From Mycobacteroides saopaulense (GTDB lineage Bacteria > Actinomycetota > Actinomycetes > Mycobacteriales > Mycobacteriaceae): a stretch of DNA of 64,000 nt. The notes under the pieces are model-generated. The model was not told the origin of the DNA, searched no databases, and was given only the letters and a program-made list of their open reading frames with translations. The stretch is taken from contig NZ_CP010271.1 of the NCBI RefSeq assembly GCF_001456355.1, forward strand, positions 372,001 through 436,000, written 5' to 3'. Numbering within the stretch: the first letter of the stretch is position 1; every line of letters begins with the position of its first letter. The translations under genes and the position numbers were made by a program. Of this stretch, positions 58,479 through 64,000 are shown piece by piece.

Positions 58479-58622
58479 GGTCATGAGAACCAGCGATAAG
58501 CCCTGGCTAGCTGGTCGGCAACCCTCCTCCACGCTGTTGGTCTTCGCGCCAGCGGCTCATCCACGGCGGGGTGCTCCAGGTGACGACCTGGCCGTGCTCA
58601 ACCGGGCGCGGCAAGCGTGGAC
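58479..58622 (+). promoter_or_regulatory. SAM-IV riboswitch
   Basis: The RNA starts GGUCAUGAGAACCAGCG and continues with AAGCCCUGGCUAGCUGGUCGG, GCAACCCUCC, GGCGGGGUGCUCCAGGUGA and CGACCUGG, and ends with GCGGCAAGCGUGG. These match the SAM-IV consensus element by element, including the SAM-binding core CGGCAACCCUCC/GGGGUGCUCC. The P3 arm is enlarged by an extra hairpin (GCUGUUGG/CCAGCGGC). SAM-IV turns off downstream sulfur-metabolism genes when S-adenosylmethionine is high. The controlled gene starts 34 nt after the aptamer, so control may be translational; no separate terminator was seen. Confidence 0.94.
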
Positions 58623-58655
58623 TCGCCGGGCGGGTCCGGTGAGATGGGATGTCAC

Positions 58656-59936
58656 ATGTCAGTGTCCGAGCAACCGACCGCACGCGTTGTCGGGGCCGAT
58701 ACCAAAGTTCCTCTGGCCCAGGGTGGCTGGATCAGGTATGCCAACTTCGACTACGCGGCCAGTGCGCCCGCGCTCTGCGACGTCGCCGACCGGGTGACCG
58801 AGCTGCTGCCGTACTACGCCAGCGTGCACCGGGGGGCCGGTTACGCCTCGCGCGTGTGCACCAGGCTCTACGAGGGAGCTCGGGAGACTGTCGCGCGCTT
58901 CGTCGGTGCCGCCGAGGGCCACCAGGTGATCTTCACCCGCAACACCACCGACTCGCTCAATCTGTTGGCCGCCGCGGTGCCGGGCGAGGTGGTCGTCCTC
59001 GATATCGAGCACCATGCAAACCTGTTGACTTGGCAGCGGTACGGCGCCCGGGTGGTGGAGCATCGAGCCACCGTGGCCGATACCGTCACGGCGCTGGACG
59101 AGGAACTGCAGCGTCGGCCTGCGGCGCTGCTGGCCGTAACCGGCGCCTCGAATGTCACCGGTGAGGTGTTGCCGCTGGCCGAGCTTGCGACCGTGGCACA
59201 CCGGCGCGGGGCGAGGATCGCGGTGGACGGCGCACAATTGGCTCCCCACCGTCGAATCGATCTGGCGGGGAACGGAATCGACTACCTCGCGTTCTCTGGA
59301 CATAAGCTGTACGCCCCATTCGGTGCCGGAGTTCTTGTCGGACAAGCCGACTGGCTTGATGCCGCGAGGCCTTATCTCGCCGGCGGCGGAGCCGTTCGCG
59401 ATGTGAGTGTCGACGGGGCGGAATGGTTCACCGGGCCGCAGCGGCATGAGGCCGGTACCCCCAACGTCGTCGGGGTGGCGGCTGTGGCCGCGGCCTGCGA
59501 GGCATTGGCCATTCTCGGCGAGGCGAGTCTGGTCGAGAATGCCCTCACCGCGCAGCTGCGCGACGGGCTGGATGCGATCGAAGGTGTTGACACTCTGAGC
59601 ATCTGGGACAGCGGGCGAGATGTCCTGGGCATCGTGTCCTTTACGGTCGCCGGATATACGCCGTCGGTTGTGGCCGCCTATCTTTCTGCCGAACACGGCA
59701 TCGGGCTGCGTGACGGCAGATTTTGCGCGCATCCGCTCCTGGCCAGGCTGGGTGCGCCGGGTGGGGCGCTGCGCGCGAGCATCGGCTTGGGAACCACCCC
59801 GGGCGACATCACGCGCCTTCTGGACGCGATCGGTGAGCTCGTCGACAGGGGGCCGGCCCTGACGTACACCGAGCGCGACGGTCAGGTGGGCCCGGTGGAC
59901 GATCCGCGACCGTTCCCGGATTTCTTGGCGGCCTGA
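58656..59936 (+). CDS. PLP-dependent class V aminotransferase, cysteine-desulfurase-like
   Basis: 426 residues from ATG 58656 (MSVSEQPTAR), the first good ATG after the SAM-IV aptamer. PLP-binding features: FTRNTTDSLNLLA, the stacking His in DIEHHANLLTW, DGAQLAPH with the Asp that holds the pyridine N, and the Schiff-base Lys in YLAFSGHKLYAPFG. A SufS/CsdA-like Cys loop is probably GRFCAHPLL. The SAM-IV switch implies a role in cysteine/methionine metabolism rather than Fe-S assembly. It resembles Rv3778c. Exact substrate unknown. Confidence 0.88.
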   Translation: MSVSEQPTARVVGADTKVPLAQGGWIRYANFDYAASAPALCDVADRVTELLPYYASVHRGAGYASRVCTRLYEGARETVARFVGAAEGHQVIFTRNTTDSLNLLAAAVPGEVVVLDIEHHANLLTWQRYGARVVEHRATVADTVTALDEELQRRPAALLAVTGASNVTGEVLPLAELATVAHRRGARIAVDGAQLAPHRRIDLAGNGIDYLAFSGHKLYAPFGAGVLVGQADWLDAARPYLAGGGAVRDVSVDGAEWFTGPQRHEAGTPNVVGVAAVAAACEALAILGEASLVENALTAQLRDGLDAIEGVDTLSIWDSGRDVLGIVSFTVAGYTPSVVAAYLSAEHGIGLRDGRFCAHPLLARLGAPGGALRASIGLGTTPGDITRLLDAIGELVDRGPALTYTERDGQVGPVDDPRPFPDFLAA

Positions 59937-59977
59937 TCCCCGACACAGTATTCGTAACTCTAAATACGTGATACTTT

Positions 59978-60004
59978 CAGTTCGACACATAATGGGTCGG
60001 ACTG
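59978..60004. promoter_or_regulatory. Inverted repeat in the BVMO promoter
   Basis: CAGTTCGAC (59978-59986) and GTCGGACTG (59996-60004) form an imperfect inverted repeat (one mismatch) around CATAAT, a candidate -10. A repressor bound here would block the BVMO-SDR operon. No regulator gene is adjacent. Confidence 0.5.
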
Positions 60005-60017
60005 ACAAGGACGTCGA

Positions 60018-61607
60018 ATGACTAGTGCGCGTGTGCGGGGTAAAGAGGTCAACGGGCTGGAGCGGGGTGTTCCCGAGCATGAGGTCGTGATCATCGGCGC
60101 CGGCTTCGGCGGTATCGGAGCCGGAGTGGAGCTCACCAAAAGGGGAGTCCACGATTTCGTGATCCTCGAGAAGTGGGGAGCTGCCGGCGGCACCTGGCAC
60201 GCCAACAAGTACCCGGGCGTGGCCGTCGACATCCCCACCTTCATCTACAGCTTCTCCTACGATCAGAAGACCACCTGGTCGAAGTTCTTCACGCCCGGCG
60301 ATGAGCTCGAGCAATATGCCAACGAACTCGTCGACAAGCATCAACTGCGCAGTAGAATTCGGTTCAACACGCGGGTGGTCCGTCAGGAATTCGATGAGGC
60401 GCACAACATATGGGTGCTGACTCTGGACGACGACAGCGTCATCACGGGACGGCATGTGATTGCCGCGACCGGAGGCCTTGAGCAGCCCAAGCTTCCCGAG
60501 ATAGACGGGATCGATTCCTATCAGGGTGTGCTGATGCATACCGCATTGTGGGACAAGGATATTCAGCTCGCCGGAAAGCGGGTGGCCGTCATCGGAACCG
60601 GCGCCACCTCGCTGCAGCTGGTTCCGGAGATCGCTCCGGAAGTCGGCCATCTCAGTGTCTTTCAGCGCACGCCCATCTACGTGGGCCCCAAGCCTGACTG
60701 GAAGTACAACGGGTTCTGGCGGACGCTGTTCGGGATTCCTGGCGTGGCCAAGGGTATTCGGCACGCCATCAACCTCAGTACCGCATACATCCCGGATGCT
60801 GTCTTCAAGCTCGACTCCAAATACGTCGAATCCGCCTCGATGGCCATGGCCAATAGAATTCGGGCCTGGATGCGAACTCAGGTCGATGATCCGGTGACCC
60901 GGGAGAAGCTACTGCCCTACTACGGATTTGGTTGTAAACGACCGTCGTTCTCCAACACCTATCTCAAGACGTTCAATCGTCCCAATGTCGATCTGGTGAC
61001 CGAACCGATCCAGCGCATCACCGAGAAAGGGTTGTTGACCGCGGACGGGGTCGAGCGCGAGGTGGATGTGCTGATCTGCGCCACCGGATTCGCGATCTGG
61101 GATCACATGCCCGCCTTCCCGACCGCGGGCCGGCGCGGCAAGGACCTGAAGCAGTTCTTCCAGGAGAATCGTTACCAGGCATATCAAGGGGTCTCGATCC
61201 CCGATTATCCCAACTTCTTTCTGGTCCTCGGGCCCTATGGATATGTCTTCGGGCCGTATCACATGCTGATCGAGTCGACCACCGCGCACGCCGCCCGCGT
61301 CATCGCGGAAACCAAGAAGCGTGGGGCCACCACCGCCGAGGTCAAGCCGCAGGTGCATGAGGCGTACTTCCATAAGATGCATGAGCGCAACAAGAATCAC
61401 CTCTGGCTCTCGCCGGCGTGCTCGACGGCCAACACGTACTACATCGACAATCACGGCGATTCACCCTTCCGCCCAGGTGGTTTCGGCGAGATGTACTTCC
61501 ACAACAAGTATTTCCGGTTGGACAACTACCGCTATGGCACCGAGACGATCGCGCCCGTCGTGAAGGCCGCGTCCAGGCGTAAGCTCAACAAGGAGGTCGT
61601 GGGATGA
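60018..61607 (+). CDS. Baeyer-Villiger-type flavin monooxygenase
   Basis: 529 residues. The FAD Rossmann motif is VVIIGAGFGGIGAGVEL, the NADPH Rossmann motif is VAVIGTGATSLQLVPE, and the BVMO fingerprint region reads YQGVLMHTALWDKD (FxGxxxHxxxWP in the canonical form, here with Tyr and Asp). A second conserved GTWHANKYPGVAVD segment matches the GTW-Y-G-D motif. It inserts oxygen next to a ketone or oxidises N/S atoms; EtaA, which activates ethionamide, belongs to the same class. It overlaps the SDR gene by 4 nt; the pair could oxidise an alcohol to a ketone and then to an ester. Confidence 0.9.
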   Translation: MTSARVRGKEVNGLERGVPEHEVVIIGAGFGGIGAGVELTKRGVHDFVILEKWGAAGGTWHANKYPGVAVDIPTFIYSFSYDQKTTWSKFFTPGDELEQYANELVDKHQLRSRIRFNTRVVRQEFDEAHNIWVLTLDDDSVITGRHVIAATGGLEQPKLPEIDGIDSYQGVLMHTALWDKDIQLAGKRVAVIGTGATSLQLVPEIAPEVGHLSVFQRTPIYVGPKPDWKYNGFWRTLFGIPGVAKGIRHAINLSTAYIPDAVFKLDSKYVESASMAMANRIRAWMRTQVDDPVTREKLLPYYGFGCKRPSFSNTYLKTFNRPNVDLVTEPIQRITEKGLLTADGVEREVDVLICATGFAIWDHMPAFPTAGRRGKDLKQFFQENRYQAYQGVSIPDYPNFFLVLGPYGYVFGPYHMLIESTTAHAARVIAETKKRGATTAEVKPQVHEAYFHKMHERNKNHLWLSPACSTANTYYIDNHGDSPFRPGGFGEMYFHNKYFRLDNYRYGTETIAPVVKAASRRKLNKEVVG

Positions 61608-62563
61608 GGTTGCTTCCGGCACGCAAACCAGAACTTGTCGTGGTGACCGGTGCGGGCAGCGGTATCGGGCGCGCCATCGCCATCCAATTCGCCAAGGGCG
61701 GTGCGGAGGTGGTGGCTTCCGATCTGGATCTGACGACCGCACAGGAGACCGCGGAGATCATTCACCGGAAGGGGCATCGGGCCGTTGCCTTCCAGCTCGA
61801 CGTCACCGATCCGGCGGCGTGGGAGCGATTCGCCGAACAGGTTCGGGCGGAGTACGGCGTTCCCGACGTGCTGGTGAACAACGCGGGCATCATGGTCGGC
61901 GGTCGCTTCTTCGACTTGGAGCAGGAACACTGGGAAAAACAGTTCCGGGTCAACGTCTTCGGGGTCGCCTACGGTGGCCGTGTCTTCGGCAAGCAGATGG
62001 CCGAGCGTGGCCGCGGTGGCCAGATCGTCAACATCGCCTCGGCAGGAGCTATCACCCCGACACCGGTCTTTCCTGCATATTCCGCGTCCAAGGCGGCAGT
62101 GAAGATGCTGAGCGAATGCATGCGGATGGAGCTGGGCCCCAAGGGAATAGGTGTTTCTGCGGTGTGCCCGGGCTTCATCAACACCAACATCGGGGTGAAC
62201 GCCACCGTCGCGGGTCTGGATGTTCGCGACGACGTGCGCGAGCGCGCGAACAACATGATGAGGGCCTTCCAGTCGTCGGCTCCGATGCGTGTTCTGGACC
62301 AGTTGATCGGTCCTCCGCAAGTGGCGCGGGCGACGGTGCGCGCGGCGCGCTTCAACTTCGCGGTGGCGCCGGTGCGCCCCGAGGCGTGGCTGGGCTACTT
62401 CTTGAGTCGGCTCCTGCCCGGTCTCAACCGACACTTCATGTATCCGATCCCGTACTGGCTCGGACTGGATATCGACACGCTCATGCCCAGGGTGCAACGC
62501 GTCATCGACAATCTGACGGAGCGCACCCCGACGCCATCGGCAACCGAGCAGTCGCCGGTGTGA
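61604..62563 (+). CDS. Short-chain dehydrogenase/reductase
   Basis: 319 residues from ATG 61604, overlapping the BVMO stop (ATGA). TGxxxGxG cofactor motif VTGAGSGIGRAIA, Asp after beta-2 (VASDLDL) pointing to NAD(H), VNNAGIM, Ser in NIASAGAI and catalytic Tyr-Lys in YSASKAAVKM. The C-terminal extension beyond about residue 250 has a hydrophobic patch (YPIPYWLGLDIDTL) that may associate with membranes. It probably acts with the BVMO on the same substrate. Confidence 0.92.
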   Translation: MRLLPARKPELVVVTGAGSGIGRAIAIQFAKGGAEVVASDLDLTTAQETAEIIHRKGHRAVAFQLDVTDPAAWERFAEQVRAEYGVPDVLVNNAGIMVGGRFFDLEQEHWEKQFRVNVFGVAYGGRVFGKQMAERGRGGQIVNIASAGAITPTPVFPAYSASKAAVKMLSECMRMELGPKGIGVSAVCPGFINTNIGVNATVAGLDVRDDVRERANNMMRAFQSSAPMRVLDQLIGPPQVARATVRAARFNFAVAPVRPEAWLGYFLSRLLPGLNRHFMYPIPYWLGLDIDTLMPRVQRVIDNLTERTPTPSATEQSPV

Positions 62564-62633
62564 CCGGGGACTGATCCGCTCACCGGGAATTGAACAATGG
62601 CCCTGGCCGGTACGCGTGGGTACGGTGGCGTTT

Positions 62634-63053
62634 GTGGCGACACAACATCAAACGTTCCGGGTCTTCACCGACAATGCCGACGGATGGCATGAGCTGACCA
62701 ACGGAACGGGTGTCACGGCGAGGGTGAACGCCCCCGACCTGAAGCAGGCACAGCGGGCCCGGCATTCGCTGCGGAACTCCCGCAAGGAGGCACCCGCAGT
62801 CATCCTCGATGTATACGTGCATATCGAGGCCGATTCACGATCGGCCCGCAAGCACTTCGCGAGCCTGAGGGTTCCGGCAGCGGTCTCGTATGCGGGCACT
62901 CCCGAGGGGCTGGCGGGCCTGATCGCCGATATCTACCTGGCCGGTGTGGCCGACGGGGTGACTCTCATTCCGGCATCGCCCACCACGGACATCGATTGTG
63001 CCGTGCGCCGTGTGTTCGCGTTGCTGCCGCAACGTATCCCGCTGGCGGCCTGA
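62634..63053 (+). CDS. Small conserved protein of unknown function
   Basis: About 139 residues from GTG 62634; GTG 62616 is also possible and neither has a clear ribosome site. The C-terminal half, GLAGLIADIYLAGVADGVTLIPASPTTDID, resembles the last part of luciferase-like (LLM) flavin oxidoreductases, but the rest of that barrel is absent, so it is not a functional LLM enzyme as it stands. It could be a relic or an unrelated small protein. It lies tail to tail with the OHCU decarboxylase gene, 7 nt apart. Confidence 0.5.
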   Translation: MATQHQTFRVFTDNADGWHELTNGTGVTARVNAPDLKQAQRARHSLRNSRKEAPAVILDVYVHIEADSRSARKHFASLRVPAAVSYAGTPEGLAGLIADIYLAGVADGVTLIPASPTTDIDCAVRRVFALLPQRIPLAA

Positions 63054-63060
63054 GCGGCGA

Positions 63061-63582
63061 TCACCAGTTGTCGTAGCCGCCCTCGGGGCCGAGCATCCGT
63101 TCAAGCCGGGTGCGGTTGATCTTCGCGAGTTCGTTGCGGGTCACCTTGCGTTCGGTGTCCACGTCATGGTGCATCCGGTCGGCGATCGCCCGTAGCACGG
63201 AGGCGCCGTCCTGGCCGCACATGTGCATGACGAAGCGATGACCGAAGTGGTGCTCGTATCGATGGGCGGCGGCTCGCAATGCAGCCATCATGCCGGGTGT
63301 CTCGTCGCGGATCGCGCATTGTTCGGCGGTAGAACGGGCACTTCCCGGCCGTTTGCCCAACGGAAGATAGGCGATCAGCACCTCGTCCAGCGACTCCTCG
63401 GACAGGGCGAACAGTTCGTTGTCGGCGCATCGAAACAGGGCATCGTGGTCGGCGAACGGCCGCGCCGCGGCGATCTTGCGGGCCCAGGTCACGCTGCCGC
63501 CGCACTCGTACAGCGCGTGGACCGCTTTGGTGTCGGGCATCTCGTTGAACGTGTCGCGGCCGATGCCCTGATGCATCAACAT
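63061..63582 (-). CDS. uraD: OHCU decarboxylase
   Basis: 173 residues. The helical family pattern is present: DTFNEMPDTKAVHALYECGGSVTWARKIAAARPF (with the conserved Cys/Ser and His/Arg positions), HRYEHHFGHRFVMHMCGQDG and RMHHDVDTERKVTRNELAKINRTRL. It converts OHCU to (S)-allantoin in urate degradation. The usual uricase and hydroxyisourate hydrolase genes are not in this window, so it is here as an orphan. The assignment is by overall pattern. Confidence 0.75.
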   Translation of the reverse strand: MLMHQGIGRDTFNEMPDTKAVHALYECGGSVTWARKIAAARPFADHDALFRCADNELFALSEESLDEVLIAYLPLGKRPGSARSTAEQCAIRDETPGMMAALRAAAHRYEHHFGHRFVMHMCGQDGASVLRAIADRMHHDVDTERKVTRNELAKINRTRLERMLGPEGGYDNW

Positions 63583-63696
63583 AAGACCATGATTCGACGG
63601 GTGGGCGCGGTTCGCTAGAGGGGGACCGTTGATTTTGCAGGAGCTTAACGCGACGTAACATTGCGCCCAGTAACACCGGGGAAGGAGTGGGGGACA

Positions 63697-64000
63697 GTGA
63701 CGGATCCGGCCTGGCAGGAGTACCCGCAGGAGCCATGGCCGCCTGGCGAGGCGGTTCCCTATCCCGAGGATCCGAAGCCGCCGAAATGGCCCTGGATAGT
63801 CGCCGGCGTGAGTGTGCTCGCAGTGCTGGCGATCGCCTTGGCCTCGATCTGGGTCATCACCCGCCGAACCGAGATAGCGGCCCCCACAACGGTCACCGTC
63901 ACCCCGTCCACAACGTGGACCGGCCCCAACGATGTCCCGCTGCCTTCGATCACGACGACCGAGCCGCCACCGCCATCACCGCCCCCGCCCAACCCCAGCA
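63697..64000 (+). CDS. N-terminal part of a proline-rich membrane-anchored protein (cut by window end)
   Basis: The frame from GTG 63697 (VTDPAWQEYPQEPWPP), with GAAGGAG about 8-10 nt upstream, is open to the window edge. A short acidic/Pro-rich cytosolic N-terminus precedes one membrane helix (PWIVAGVSVLAVLAIALASIWVIT), then a Thr/Pro-rich extracytoplasmic linker ending in a run of prolines. This is a common layout for mycobacterial exported or anchored proteins; the functional domain lies outside the window. Confidence 0.7.
   Translation, partial: MTDPAWQEYPQEPWPPGEAVPYPEDPKPPKWPWIVAGVSVLAVLAIALASIWVITRRTEIAAPTTVTVTPSTTWTGPNDVPLPSITTTEPPPPSPPPPNPS

Noticed and set aside
58659..60764. A 701-codon open frame on the minus strand across the aminotransferase and BVMO genes
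   Set aside because: It crosses two well-supported genes and their promoter and shows no domain. It is a shadow frame.

Overview
The window is a GC-rich actinobacterial chromosome segment and almost certainly comes from a mycobacterium. The gene order follows M. tuberculosis Rv3673c down to Rv3630 in reverse orientation. The MmpS/MmpL pair, MarP, TopA with a lysine-rich tail, the 6C and Ms1-type RNAs and a SAM-IV riboswitch are all mycobacterial hallmarks. The PE/PGRS genes and insertion sequences that M. tuberculosis carries in this interval are absent. That, together with the accessory gene content, suggests a rapid grower such as the Mycobacteroides abscessus-chelonae group. Species assignment is inference from memory of synteny, not from a search.

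Layout. 1-4.6 kb: end of a TlpA-like thioredoxin gene, a CoA-type NUDIX hydrolase, the periplasmic acid-resistance protease MarP, an EphE-like hydrolase with an unusual nucleophile elbow, a holin-like membrane protein and a secreted S1 protease. 4.6-11.9 kb: acetyl-CoA synthetase (minus strand) and the dppABCD peptide importer (plus strand). 11.9-14.3 kb: a degenerate Fic-like protein, a HAD phosphatase and two structured RNAs, Ms1/MTS2823-like on the minus strand and 6C on the plus strand. 14.3-18.8 kb: Ssd and a compact Tad/Flp pilus-like operon, whose last two genes lack obvious start codons. 18.8-27.0 kb: an accessory stretch at the position of the M. tuberculosis PE_PGRS genes. It holds TetR/MmpS/MmpL with a twin operator and a short upstream reading frame, a PadR operon, an esterase and an old-yellow-enzyme reductase. 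27.0-36.6 kb: MrfA-type helicase, CspA with a structured leader, topA, a membrane adenylyl cyclase, DNA polymerase III delta prime and tRNA-Thr(CGU).

36.6-45.1 kb is an accessory block next to the tRNA gene. Its most interesting part is a four-gene cassette: an ImmA/IrrE metalloprotease, two tandem paralogous multi-pass membrane proteins of the DUF6545/MAB_1171c type, and an oppositely oriented EspR-like XRE regulator. The three plus-strand genes overlap by 4 nt at each junction, and the regulator overlaps the last of them tail to tail. This is the best candidate for an uncharacterised system. It is followed by a GAP/SfLAP-type membrane protein, a CPBP protease, DoxX/TetR with a long inverted-repeat operator, a DUF4352 lipoprotein and a CocE-type hydrolase.

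45.1-64.0 kb: envelope glycan genes (an Rv3635-like membrane protein, galE1, the PpgS pair), a WS/DGAT acyltransferase, and a minus-strand operon of Pls/PosA-type NRPS, M1 peptidase and flippase-like protein. Next come TerC under a yybP-ykoY (manganese) riboswitch with a visible Shine-Dalgarno-sequestering hairpin, a class V aminotransferase under a SAM-IV riboswitch, a BVMO-SDR operon, a small unknown protein, an OHCU decarboxylase, and the start of a proline-rich anchored protein cut by the window edge.

No CRISPR array, rRNA operon, insertion sequence or prophage was seen.
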